A stretch of 64,000 nt of DNA from Lysinibacillus macroides (GTDB taxonomy: Bacteria; Bacillota; Bacilli; Bacillales_A; Planococcaceae): positions 566,554 through 630,553 of the forward strand of contig NZ_LGCI01000005.1 in the NCBI RefSeq assembly GCF_001281525.1. Direction: 5' to 3'. Both the position numbers and the translations under genes were made by a program. A model generated the notes under the pieces. That model was given only the letters and a program-made list of their open reading frames with translations, was not told where the DNA came from and searched no databases. The stretch's first letter is position 1; every line of letters starts with the position of its first letter. Shown one piece after another: positions 51,450 to 59,884 of the stretch.

Positions 51450-53908
51450 GATGGTTCACCTCTCTTTGTCGGTGGTCGGGTATCAAAGGCATGGAATATA
51501 TCCTCAAAAACAGGATGTATTTGAATCGTTCCGACACGTCCATACAAATCTTGAATTAAACATTGCCCATTTTCCAGTCCTCGAAGTCGCTTTTGGTTCG
51601 CTTCATTGTCGGGATTTACACCGAAAAATTGAAGGGTCTTTTTGATTTCATTGGTATCTGTTGAACGGAAAGCAAATTTTAAGCCGATATTATTTTTCAT
51701 TTTTTCATCCGTTAAATCATCGGCATTTTGAGTAACGAAGTAAACTCCTGCATTCATGGAACGCCCAGCACGAACTAATTTATTGGACAATGTTTTACCT
51801 TGCGCCACTTGCAAAAAGCTCCACGCCTCATCTAAATCCACCATTTTAAAAATGCTTCTATCCGAGTGAATAAAGTCGAGCGCAAAGGTAGAGATAACAA
51901 TTAACATGGCAACACTTAATAGCTCCATTGTGGTATATTCTTCAAAGCGAGTTTCAGCATCGGGTAACACTAAATCTGCCACTTGAATGATATTGAGCTG
52001 TTTCTCTAAACTGATGGAGTTTTTCACTGTGCCATCTGAAAAGAGCAAGTGGGCAAAATCATAATCAATAAAACTTTCAATATGTTCTGCGATGCTTGCA
52101 GCTATTGGATTCGGGTCACTTCGTAATTCATGAATGACGAGTAGTAAGCCACTTTCTTCCTGTTGCGTGACGGTGCGGATTGCCTTACGCAAAATTGGGA
52201 ACTTTTCGCCATCCCGACTAGAGATACCTGTTAAAAAAGTGAGAATATCAATTGCCAAGCTCTCGGAATCTTTCTTGTTATGCATAATAGCGTAGGGGTC
52301 AAGTAAGCCCTTATTGCGTTCATCACTGGTTAAATTGACAATATTAATTTCGTGGGCAATTTCAGGTAAGGTTTCTTTCCAATTGCCACGTTCCGCCTTG
52401 GGGTCAACCACCAGCGCTTGACCACCGAATAAAACGGCATAGTAGACCAGTAAGTTATTGGCGAAGGATTTACCACCCCCAAGCGAGCCTAAAAATGCTG
52501 CCGCAAGCGCATTGGTTACAGAACCTTTGACTCCTTGACTGGCAAGGCTAGGGTTTAGGTACACATTGCGTCCTGTTTCTAAGTTGTAACCAATATAAAT
52601 CCCTTCTGTTTCACCCAACATCTGTGTTGCCCCGAAGCCTAACCCTGCTAAAAAGTCAGAGGTCACATACTGAATATAGTCATTCATATAGCGTTTACTC
52701 GCAGGAAGAAATTCTGTGTGTAAGCCGAACATATCCCCAAATGGACGCACCAATTTAACGTTTAAATCATCGTAAAAGTCTTTTACCTCATCACAACGCC
52801 GTTTCAGCTCATCGAGACTTGATGCCGCTACTCGTACCACATAGCTTAATTTATACATCGCTTCTTTACTTTTATCTAAAATATCCTCTAATTCTGTGAC
52901 TTGTTCGAGTGCATCCACTACATTTGACCCTGTTTCATTGTTGGATTCCCACGCATGATTATCCAAGTCTTTCAATTCTTTTTTCTTATTGCGAACGGTA
53001 GATAATGCTTTCTTGTTCGTGACAAATTCGACATTCATCGAAGTCGAGATAGGGAAGGTGAATTGTTGTTGTTGATAATAAAAGATTTCGTCAGAAGGAA
53101 AGTCCAATTCACCTACAATTGAGTTGATAGTAAAATAAGCAACATAGGTCGTTTGTTCCTCTCGTTCAATTTTTAAATAGCGTTGGTTTTCCTCTATTAA
53201 ACAGCGAGTGGGCTTGATAATGTCATAACGCTTGACCAATGTTTCTGCCTTTAATTTTTCAAGTGGTAGTGGGTAATCATAATCTTCATAGGCAATGCCT
53301 GCTTGTCCGTAAATATGTTCAATCAGATAACCAAAATCATTTTTATCTAGTGGACGAATCTTAAAGCGTCTAGCTATTTTGTTTTGTAGAAAGGATTCCA
53401 TCTTTTGAAAACGTTCTACTTCTGCATGAGGCATAGAAACAAAGTCACCCATCAATTGATGATTCACGTCACGAATAAAACTCGAAAGGGATGTGCCAAT
53501 TGCTTTTCCAATAGACTTCATATTGATTTCTTGCTCGTTCAAGAGCAACTTAAAGCCAATAAAAAAGCGATAGTCCACTTGGTTTTCACCGAGCATGGAA
53601 ACTAACGCTTCTGTTTGATGGTCAATTCGTTCATAGGCAACCTCTTGTAATCGACCAGCCACCAATTCCTTACTGCGTTCTTGCACCGCACGAATACTGC
53701 TATCCATACTAATTTGTAGGGCATGAATTTTGCCGTCTTGATTCTGTGCAATCAACTGGCGAAAATGGTCATGCACTTGCATTTTTTCATCTTCTGATAA
53801 AAAAGAATAATTGTAGGGGAGCAGTTCATAATAGGCAAAGCATTCTCCATCATGGTTAAAGACCAGATTGTTTTCGATATATTTAATCGGATAGCGCATG
53901 GATTTCAC
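51446..53908 (-). CDS. VirB4-like conjugation ATPase (Tn916 Orf16)
   Basis: 820 residues. Walker A is FLGSLGGGKSFANNLL near 468, Walker B is FKMVDLDEAWSFL near 712, and the VTQNADDLTDEKMKNNIG segment follows. It powers the type IV secretion channel. Overlaps orf17 by 26 bases at its start. Confidence 0.95.
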   Translation of the reverse strand: MKSMRYPIKYIENNLVFNHDGECFAYYELLPYNYSFLSEDEKMQVHDHFRQLIAQNQDGKIHALQISMDSSIRAVQERSKELVAGRLQEVAYERIDHQTEALVSMLGENQVDYRFFIGFKLLLNEQEINMKSIGKAIGTSLSSFIRDVNHQLMGDFVSMPHAEVERFQKMESFLQNKIARRFKIRPLDKNDFGYLIEHIYGQAGIAYEDYDYPLPLEKLKAETLVKRYDIIKPTRCLIEENQRYLKIEREEQTTYVAYFTINSIVGELDFPSDEIFYYQQQQFTFPISTSMNVEFVTNKKALSTVRNKKKELKDLDNHAWESNNETGSNVVDALEQVTELEDILDKSKEAMYKLSYVVRVAASSLDELKRRCDEVKDFYDDLNVKLVRPFGDMFGLHTEFLPASKRYMNDYIQYVTSDFLAGLGFGATQMLGETEGIYIGYNLETGRNVYLNPSLASQGVKGSVTNALAAAFLGSLGGGKSFANNLLVYYAVLFGGQALVVDPKAERGNWKETLPEIAHEINIVNLTSDERNKGLLDPYAIMHNKKDSESLAIDILTFLTGISSRDGEKFPILRKAIRTVTQQEESGLLLVIHELRSDPNPIAASIAEHIESFIDYDFAHLLFSDGTVKNSISLEKQLNIIQVADLVLPDAETRFEEYTTMELLSVAMLIVISTFALDFIHSDRSIFKMVDLDEAWSFLQVAQGKTLSNKLVRAGRSMNAGVYFVTQNADDLTDEKMKNNIGLKFAFRSTDTNEIKKTLQFFGVNPDNEANQKRLRGLENGQCLIQDLYGRVGTIQIHPVFEDIFHAFDTRPPTKRGEPS

Positions 53909-54275
53909 TCCTTACAGTCGTAATTGCTTCATTTACTTTTACACGTTTCAATCGCACGGTCTTGCCTGCATAGGTGACTTTCGGACGTAAAAAGTAGGTC
54001 ACAGCCGACTTTAAAAATCCATAGGGCTTCTTGCCGTCAAATGTTTTTTTACTCATAAACCATGTCAAGCCAACAGGAATCCCAACATACTTCAATAGCG
54101 CTCCTTCAATCAAAGACAAAGGTGGTACATTACTTAGGAGCATAACGGCAAAAAGGGAAAGTACAAACCATGTCATTTGTGTAAACGTGACAGGGAACGG
54201 TAAACGAAAATCATTAATGGCATAAATGACTTTTTCGATTGACCATATACTGGTGTAGCTTTTTAATTTTTTCAT
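53883..54275 (-). CDS. tcpE: Conjugation protein TcpE-like (Tn916 Orf17)
   Basis: 130 residues with two neighbouring spans (about 30-50 and 55-75) and the DGKKPYGFLKSAVTYFLRPK segment typical of the TcpE family. Precedes the VirB4-like gene and overlaps it. Confidence 0.85.
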   Translation of the reverse strand: MKKLKSYTSIWSIEKVIYAINDFRLPFPVTFTQMTWFVLSLFAVMLLSNVPPLSLIEGALLKYVGIPVGLTWFMSKKTFDGKKPYGFLKSAVTYFLRPKVTYAGKTVRLKRVKVNEAITTVRSEIHALSD

Positions 54276-54348
54276 GATGTTCTCATCCTCTCATTAAAAA
54301 TAGCAGCCTGTACAAGACAAGCTGCTAAGGATTTTTTTATTTATTTGT

Positions 54349-54849
54349 TTAACGAGTGTACTCAAATACGCCATGTGTAGTGACCAAGAAACTACCACTG
54401 ATTTCAAGGTCACGTCCATAGGCTTCATAATCAATATAGTTTTGTAAACTAGCAGGTATTTCACCTAATGCGCCTGTTTCCTCTACGAGATACCTTGCCA
54501 CATCTTCCATATCATTACAGTCATGATAGTACATAATGTCGTCTTGCTGTTCCAATAACTCGTCTACACTGTTAAACCAACAGCTTTGTACTTCGGAAAG
54601 GGCATCATAAAGGGGTGTACCTGCAATTTCTTCTACTAATGCACATAAACGATTGATTTCTTCGATGGAAGTATATTCATGTATATCAAAAGGGAGTTCA
54701 TAATCATGAATAGCGTATTCCTCATATTCTTCATTCAAGCCAATACGTTCTTTGACTTCTTCAAAGTCAATAGGTGGTGTAAACCAAGCACCATTGATTC
54801 TACCTTCATTATATTTGCCGAGATTCGTTATAAAAACTTGCATGTCCAT
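54349..54849 (-). CDS. ardA: Antirestriction protein ArdA (Tn916 Orf18)
   Basis: 166 residues, very acidic (many Glu and Asp), a DNA mimic that blocks type I restriction enzymes when the element enters a new cell. The start MQVFITNLGKYNEGRINGAWFTPP is the ArdA mark. Confidence 0.95.
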   Translation of the reverse strand: MDMQVFITNLGKYNEGRINGAWFTPPIDFEEVKERIGLNEEYEEYAIHDYELPFDIHEYTSIEEINRLCALVEEIAGTPLYDALSEVQSCWFNSVDELLEQQDDIMYYHDCNDMEDVARYLVEETGALGEIPASLQNYIDYEAYGRDLEISGSFLVTTHGVFEYTR

Positions 54850-54972
54850 GTCATCACTTCCTTTTTTTGATTTTGAGTATAAAAAATACAGTCAGCTTTT
54901 ATAAGCTCACTGTATTTAATAGTCTTTATTCATATTTTAGTAAGATAAGCAAATTGGAATTTTTAAATTACT

Positions 54973-55167
54973 TTATTTTTTTGATTGACTATCTAAAATA
55001 GAGCCAATCATCATTCCAACAAGCATTCCTAATCCTGCTCCTATAGGTATACCAAATATAAAATTATCTCTGTTTATAATAAGGTCTGCAATAATCCCTA
55101 GACAAGTACCAAAGGATAATCCGAGTGAGATACCTAGTGTTAAATATCTATTTTTATCTTTTTTCAT
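54973..55167 (-). CDS. Small membrane protein with glycine-zipper repeat
   Basis: 64 residues from the ATG at 55167. Two spans rich in Gly (LGISLGLSFGTCLGIIADL and IPIGAGLGMLVGMMIGSIL). Not part of the Tn916 backbone. Function unknown; similar small proteins occur widely in Bacillaceae. Confidence 0.65.
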   Translation of the reverse strand: MKKDKNRYLTLGISLGLSFGTCLGIIADLIINRDNFIFGIPIGAGLGMLVGMMIGSILDSQSKK

Positions 55168-55240
55168 CACACACCTCTTCAAAATCCTAATCTACTGTAG
55201 CTTTATTCTATCATCAATCACTTTCATGTCATAGTTCTGG

Positions 55241-55462
55241 TTAAGCCCCAATAATTCGATTGAATAAATCTAATAATACATCCTTGACTCCAGCCGCATT
55301 AAATACTAAGCCAACAGCGATTAAGGCAATAATGGAAAAGCCAATGAGTTTGGAAAATTCACGTTTAAAGCCTAAATAAATCCCGATAATCACAATAGCC
55401 AGTAACACCAAAGACTGTGCATTGGTTAAAAACCAATCATAAATATTTTGTCCAAAGTTCAT
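55241..55462 (-). CDS. Conjugation membrane protein (Tn916 Orf19-like)
   Basis: 73 residues with two spans (about 15-32 and 40-58). Matches Orf19/TcpD-like small proteins by size, charge and place between orf18 and orf20. GAAAGGAGCGATACAC precedes the ATG. Confidence 0.75.
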   Translation of the reverse strand: MNFGQNIYDWFLTNAQSLVLLAIVIIGIYLGFKREFSKLIGFSIIALIAVGLVFNAAGVKDVLLDLFNRIIGA

Positions 55463-55489
55463 GTGTATCGCTCCTTTCTATTGAACCGT

Positions 55490-55582
55490 TTAATATTTCG
55501 TTACTTGACGCATACATTCGATAAACCAAAGGCATAGACCACCAATCACGACAAACAGTGTATATTTCACTACTTTTAGCAT
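55490..55582 (-). CDS. 30-residue membrane peptide
   Basis: A very short gene with GGAGGAAAAAAAC before its ATG, encoding one span (KVVKYTLFVVIGGLCLWFIECM). It lies between orf20 and orf19 in the transfer operon. Small membrane peptides of this size occur at this place in related elements; role unknown. Confidence 0.6.
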   Translation of the reverse strand: MLKVVKYTLFVVIGGLCLWFIECMRQVTKY

Positions 55583-55599
55583 GTTTTTTTCCTCCTTGG

Positions 55600-56784
55600 T
55601 TATGGTTGAATAACTTCCTCTTTCGGAAGGGCTTGTTGGGCTAATAATTTTTCGTGTCGTTCGGACAGCTTTGCATGGCGAATCATCTCTTTTATAATGC
55701 TTGTGTCGTTGATGTCGTCTAGTTTCATCGCCAGCTTCAAAGTGGGGGCTACTTGACGAGCCAACCAGTTTAATGTTTTTTCGAAGGTGTACGGTTCAGG
55801 CTTTGTGGTGAGCTTTAATTTTCTTCCTTCTGTATCTATAAATAACGCCCAGCGAGGGTTGATTTTCCATTTACTACGGCGTTTAGAAGGGTCTTTGTCC
55901 ACAAAACGGATATAGCGATTCACAATCGAAAAAGCGGTATGTCCTGCATCTTCATAGGTCATTAAATCCGCAACTGCATGATAGGCGCGCTCATTCTTTA
56001 AGCGGATTTCAAAGCGATTTTTCGTTTCTGCATCTTCAAGCGCAATACCATTTTTCACATACTGCTCGTAATCTTTTTCATAGATACAGAAATACACTTC
56101 ACTTTTTAATGAGCCAATGTACAAGGTGTTCCCCATATCAGGCTTTTCTCTCCGATGCACCAGTTCCCCAGAGCGATAATTCTTAAAACTACGAAAGACA
56201 GAAATACATTCCTCGTTCTGGCATTTCCTTGTGAGTTCAGGTATATCTAGCAGCCCGACCTTATCGTTAATCGCAAGGTCAAGTCGCTTGAAAATGCCAC
56301 CTGCTCGAAAGACATCGGTAAAAAAATCAAACCAACTTCGCTGTTGTGCTAACAGAAAATTTTCAAATTGCCGACAACCTTTACCTTTTAGCTCAACAAG
56401 GCAACCTTTATCTTGGTCGGGCGATACCATCACGACTATATCGCCAAATACATATTGCTCGGCGTATGAATAAAACGCATAGTCCTCATGAAGCATATAG
56501 TCCATTTTAAGTTTCATGATTTCTTCAATTACTGGCTTGGGGTCAGTCGTTGGAAATCGAATTCGCACATAGTCGAATAGCATTTCAAGTGGCGCATCTG
56601 GGTTGTAGCGTTCCAATATGTCCATCATCGTTGCCATAAGTGCTTCCGATGGTATCACTTTCCCTGTTTCAATTTCACTGACATATTGCCTTGTAACACC
56701 AGCCTCTACCGCTAACTTATTTTGTGAAATACCATAGGCAATGCGCTTTTCTTTCAAGTCTGTATACCATGTATCTTTATTCAT
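55600..56784 (-). CDS. MobT-type relaxase, Rep_trans family (Tn916 Orf20)
   Basis: About 394 residues from the ATG at 56784, which has GGAGGAATGCCT upstream; two earlier starts are in frame. N-terminal helix-turn-helix (RIAYGISQNKLAVEAGVTRQYVSEIETGKVIP) and a C-terminal rolling-circle initiator domain (RAGGIFKRLDLAINDKVG ... YRSGELVHRREKPDMGNTLYIG with the Tyr and acidic residues). It nicks oriT just upstream. Confidence 0.92.
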   Translation of the reverse strand: MNKDTWYTDLKEKRIAYGISQNKLAVEAGVTRQYVSEIETGKVIPSEALMATMMDILERYNPDAPLEMLFDYVRIRFPTTDPKPVIEEIMKLKMDYMLHEDYAFYSYAEQYVFGDIVVMVSPDQDKGCLVELKGKGCRQFENFLLAQQRSWFDFFTDVFRAGGIFKRLDLAINDKVGLLDIPELTRKCQNEECISVFRSFKNYRSGELVHRREKPDMGNTLYIGSLKSEVYFCIYEKDYEQYVKNGIALEDAETKNRFEIRLKNERAYHAVADLMTYEDAGHTAFSIVNRYIRFVDKDPSKRRSKWKINPRWALFIDTEGRKLKLTTKPEPYTFEKTLNWLARQVAPTLKLAMKLDDINDTSIIKEMIRHAKLSERHEKLLAQQALPKEEVIQP

Positions 56785-57023
56785 AGGCATTCCTCCAAAC
56801 AAAAAAGATGTCAACTAAAAGGGCAAAAGTTGACATCTGCTTTATGCTTCCAAAACCCTTGCGCCATCTGGCGTGAACGGTTGTAAGGAACTGTTTTTTG
56901 GTGTATTTGTACCCCCCTGTTAGATACGGGGGGCTTGCACAGGGCAGGGCAAGCCCTGCCCAGCAGAAACGGCACTTTGCGGTCTGTTCGCTTCGCTGAC
57001 CACAAAGCACCGCTTCTGCTGAT
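56785..57023. other. oriT region of the element
   Basis: Holds three stem-loops: CCCCCC-TGTTAGATAC-GGGGGG at 56912-56933, GGGCAGGGC-AA-GCCCTGCCC at 56942-56961, and GCAGAA...TTCTGC at 56963-57019 with further pairing inside. On the minus strand the first reads CCCCCCGTATCTAACAGGGGGG, shown here in parts as CCCCCC-GTATCTAACA-GGGGGG. The GTATCTAACA-GGGGGG portion resembles the oriT nick region of Tn916 and ICEBs1. Location between the relaxase and coupling-protein genes fits. Confidence 0.85.
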
Positions 57024-57422
57024 TTACCTATTCATGCCAACATACAGCATGATAAGGTTACTATCGGAATCAAGGCATACTTTCAATGTTTCTTCTGGTA
57101 TTTCCGTTCCTCGAATATTCCCTTGAAGAAAGTCCTTTTCCATGACCTCAAACACATAATCAATTCGACAACGGCAGATAGAGTGCTTGCTTTCTAAGCG
57201 AATCTGAAAGCGGCTAGGTAATGAACGCTCACCATTAGCGATTTCATAAAGAATTTTCCCCACTTTTTCATTAAATCGTTCAATAGGGTTAATACCGAAT
57301 CCCTTGTGTCGGGCATCTGTTAATTTGTTCGCATCTGTAACAAATTGATGATAATGTAGGCAAATGCAGTTTATCCATTTGCCTGTGCTTAGATGACCCA
57401 CGTTCATGTTTAGATAGTCCAT
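57024..57422 (-). CDS. Hypothetical element protein between coupling ATPase and oriT
   Basis: 132 residues from the ATG at 57422, which has CAGGAGGTATCATAC upstream; a longer frame overlaps the tcpA gene. Contains RHKGFGINPIERFNEKVGKILYEIANGE and SRFQIRLESKHSICRCRIDYVFEVM. Not recognised and not part of classical Tn916. It may assist nicking or replication, judged by position only. Confidence 0.65.
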   Translation of the reverse strand: MDYLNMNVGHLSTGKWINCICLHYHQFVTDANKLTDARHKGFGINPIERFNEKVGKILYEIANGERSLPSRFQIRLESKHSICRCRIDYVFEVMEKDFLQGNIRGTEIPEETLKVCLDSDSNLIMLYVGMNR

Positions 57423-57447
57423 GTATGATACCTCCTGTATATAGCTT

Positions 57448-58824
57448 TTATTCCTCTGGTACAGTTTGTTTTGTTTCCTGTCTTGAGTGTACAAGTGAAG
57501 CGATGGTCTGTAAAAAGTCATGTTCTTTTGGGACAAGGGGTGTATAAAACTCCGAGATAACACTATCACCTTTATCCACATAGCCACGTCCTTTAATCTG
57601 TTTCAAGAAAAATTGCTTTTGCACATCTGCGCCAAAAAGCATCCCATATCCAAGTTCGCTCATTCTGCCTAATCCCACACGAAAATTGAACTGGTCACGA
57701 ATCCCATCACCCAAATATTTTGCATCGGGTCGCTGACAAGCGAGAATAAGGAAAAAGCCAGCTTGCCTGCCTAACATAACAATCTGTTTCAATTTGCTTA
57801 AAACAGCAATACTCTCTTTTGAACCAATCATTTCGATAAATGATACATATTCATCGAAGATAAGAAAGTGAGGGGCTAACCCTAAATAGGCATAGTTTTC
57901 ACCTGTTTTGTAGTTCGGCATTTGTTTCATTTCTTCACTACGAGCCACCATGTTGTTATAAAATTGGTCAATACAGGCAAGCATATCTTCCTTTTTATAA
58001 TAGACATCGGGCATAACCGTGGCTAAATCGGCTAAGTCAGCATTTTTCGGGTCTAAGACATAGAGAACAGCATCTGTCCGTAACAACGCTTCAATTAAAG
58101 TCAAGATAAAATACGTTTTTCCTCCGCCAGTACCCCCAGCAATCAACATATGAGGGAGTTTGTCATATTCCCAATATACCGATTCCATTAACTTTAGTTT
58201 GCCGTTTTGTGCAATGACTTCTTCTATTGAAATGCGGTTGGCAATCGTATCATATAAAAGCACATATTCTACAAAGGATTCATGCAGTTCTTTTGACACA
58301 AGCTCACAATACAAACCACTTTCGAGCTTTTTTTCGAGAGTAAGCAATTGTTCTTGATACTTGCCAAGTGTGATGCCGACTTGAATATAGAGCAGTCCTG
58401 CTTCAAGCCGATAGTATATTTTCGGAAAATAGCTGATTTTGTCTTTTGATTTGCCAGAGGATATATCCTCAAAAAAATTGATAGACTGTACTTGTTTGGT
58501 TTCGTACCATCCATTTTCCAGTATCATTTTAGCGAGCTTTTGTCGGTGAAGTACCTGTCGAATTTTGTCATAGCGATAACGACAATACAAATAGGCACAT
58601 GCACCTGTTAGGACAAGGCTAATAGAGAACGTCACCAGTCCATACGTGCTGATGAAATGTTGTTGAAAAGTCGAGAGCTGCCATTCATGAGTGAGCAAGA
58701 ATGGGAAGTGAAAGACAAGGAATGACAGCAACCAAACAACACCCATTCGGCTCAAACAAAATTGCATAAGCAAGGACGCATCGTGAGGGCGAATCCGTTT
58801 ACCACGTTGGCGAAAAAGGTGCAT
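57448..58824 (-). CDS. tcpA: Coupling protein TcpA, FtsK/SpoIIIE family (Tn916 Orf21)
   Basis: 458 residues. Two N-terminal spans (about 25-45 and 60-82), then an FtsK-type ATPase: Walker A AGGTGGGKTYF near 245, Walker B HFLIFDEYVSF near 320, and the ACQRPDAKYLGDGIRDQFNFRVGLGRMS segment. It brings the relaxase-DNA complex to the channel. Confidence 0.95.
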   Translation of the reverse strand: MHLFRQRGKRIRPHDASLLMQFCLSRMGVVWLLSFLVFHFPFLLTHEWQLSTFQQHFISTYGLVTFSISLVLTGACAYLYCRYRYDKIRQVLHRQKLAKMILENGWYETKQVQSINFFEDISSGKSKDKISYFPKIYYRLEAGLLYIQVGITLGKYQEQLLTLEKKLESGLYCELVSKELHESFVEYVLLYDTIANRISIEEVIAQNGKLKLMESVYWEYDKLPHMLIAGGTGGGKTYFILTLIEALLRTDAVLYVLDPKNADLADLATVMPDVYYKKEDMLACIDQFYNNMVARSEEMKQMPNYKTGENYAYLGLAPHFLIFDEYVSFIEMIGSKESIAVLSKLKQIVMLGRQAGFFLILACQRPDAKYLGDGIRDQFNFRVGLGRMSELGYGMLFGADVQKQFFLKQIKGRGYVDKGDSVISEFYTPLVPKEHDFLQTIASLVHSRQETKQTVPEE

Positions 58825-58826
58825 CT

Positions 58827-59207
58827 TTATTTATCCTTATCCGATAGCGCTTTTGGTGCATTATTCATAGTAGGAGATGGTTTGCCTTTTAACACAATGT
58901 CGTCTGCTTTAATATACCAATCTACATCTGCGCCACGGAAGGTTGCGTTCGCTACTGTATTGGCAATCGGGTTAATAATATCGACCTCTGCGTTGTAATC
59001 AAATTCCCTTAGTGGAATAGTAGCAGGAATACTCACTTGAATCATGCGACCTTGTTCACGAGATTTTAAATCGTAGGTGCGTTCCTTTACTTCTGTAGAC
59101 ACTGTGCCATCTTCATTTTGTAAAAATACTTCACGTCTTAATGCCGAAAATTTCAATTGACCAAATGTTTTGTCCTTATCAATGACAATCCCTTGTGCTA
59201 ATCTCAT
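58827..59207 (-). CDS. DUF961 protein (Tn916 Orf22-like)
   Basis: 126 residues. Shares with the next gene the pattern DKTFGQLKFSA ... YDLKSREQGRMIQVSIPATIPLREFDY. DUF961 proteins start the transfer operon in Tn916 and ICEBs1 (YdcP). Their homologues in ICEBs1 aid helicase recruitment in rolling-circle replication. Follows orf23 by 13 bases. Confidence 0.88.
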   Translation of the reverse strand: MRLAQGIVIDKDKTFGQLKFSALRREVFLQNEDGTVSTEVKERTYDLKSREQGRMIQVSIPATIPLREFDYNAEVDIINPIANTVANATFRGADVDWYIKADDIVLKGKPSPTMNNAPKALSDKDK

Positions 59208-59220
59208 ATTTGATTCCTCC

Positions 59221-59535
59221 TTATGCTTTCACCATGTCGTCAGCATGTAAAATGTAATTTGTAAAGCCACGATTGCCGATTTTATAGCCTTCTACGGTAA
59301 TTCGGGGATTGATTAATTGAACGGTTTCTTCTGGTTCAAAGTGTTTTTCGCCTGCTTCTGCGGGTAAAATGACCTCAATATCATCTGCTCGTTGAATATC
59401 CGAGTACAAATTGTAGCTGCGAGATAAAGTGGTCATGCGCCCATTGATTCTGCGCTGTTCCATTTTGCCCTCGCCTGCATACTCTAATCGACCAAATGTT
59501 TTGTCCATGTTTGGAATCACGTATTTTAGTTCCAT
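59221..59535 (-). CDS. DUF961 protein (Tn916 Orf23-like)
   Basis: 104 residues, paralogue of the following gene, with DKTFGRLEYAGEGK and YNLYSDIQRADDIEVILPAEAGEKHFEPEE. AAAGAAAGAGGGAATGAACA precedes the ATG. Near the start of the transfer operon. Confidence 0.88.
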   Translation of the reverse strand: MELKYVIPNMDKTFGRLEYAGEGKMEQRRINGRMTTLSRSYNLYSDIQRADDIEVILPAEAGEKHFEPEETVQLINPRITVEGYKIGNRGFTNYILHADDMVKA

Positions 59536-59554
59536 TGTTCATTCCCTCTTTCTT

Positions 59555-59722
59555 TTATTTAATGAATGCTTTTATTTGTAAATTGCAGATGTAAGATGAA
59601 GGTGGGGGACGACCATGGAAGATTTTTTTATCAACAGCCATTTGAACAAGTAAGCTGCAAATCATGATTTCCTTGGTAGCAGAATAATGATTTTCCACAA
59701 CATGATTTCTACAGTTTTTCAT
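59555..59722 (-). CDS. Small hypothetical protein at the start of the transfer operon
   Basis: 55 residues: KNCRNHVVENHYSATKEIM, ICSLLVQMAVDKKIF, HGRPPPSSYICNLQIKAF. A good GGAGGGATAAAAA site precedes the ATG. Three Cys and several His. Not recognised. The stretch from here to the right end of the element has no further gene. Confidence 0.55.
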   Translation of the reverse strand: MKNCRNHVVENHYSATKEIMICSLLVQMAVDKKIFHGRPPPSSYICNLQIKAFIK

Positions 59723-59751
59723 TTTTTATCCCTCCAATTTTGTCACAACTT

Positions 59752-59794
59752 AAAAACGCCATCTGTCGGTAAAATACCGTTCAAATGACGTTTT
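59752..59794. other. Stem-loop near the right end of the element
   Basis: AAAACG-C-CAT pairs with ATG-A-CGTTTT, and inside it GGTA pairs with TACC. Likely stops transcription entering from the host side or shields the end of the element. Confidence 0.6.
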
Positions 59795-59884
59795 AGGTGT
59801 GATTATAGATGTGTTTAATTGTCTTTAGATTTTTATAAAGCCTTGTGTATCAAGGGTTTCAAGCTGTTGTCTATATGCACATGC

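Larger units (their letters stand above)
34643..59884. mobile_element. Tn916-like integrative and conjugative element with serine recombinase
   Basis: About 25.2 kb between the two halves of an ABC ATPase gene. The ends are related inverted arms: GCATGTATATGTAGAC at 34643-34658 and GTCTATATGCACATGC at 59869-59884 (13 of 16 pairs). Near both junctions lies a CCRAATGGRGC sequence, the probable recombination core. Backbone gene order follows Tn916 (orf23 to orf13, orf8, orf7). A large serine recombinase stands at the left end in place of int and xis. Cargo of about 10 kb sits between orf13 and orf7. No resistance gene was found. Confidence 0.92.

Noticed and set aside
56777-57010. Frames of 64-77 codons in the oriT region
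   Set aside because: They run through the oriT stem-loops, have no ribosome binding site and read like palindromes (repeated Ala-Leu-Pro-Cys), so they are by-products of GC-rich structure.
34643-59884. Antibiotic-resistance cargo in the element
   Set aside because: I looked for tetM, erm, beta-lactamase and PBP2a-like genes. The BlaI/BlaR1-like pair is the only hint, and it has no resistance gene next to it.
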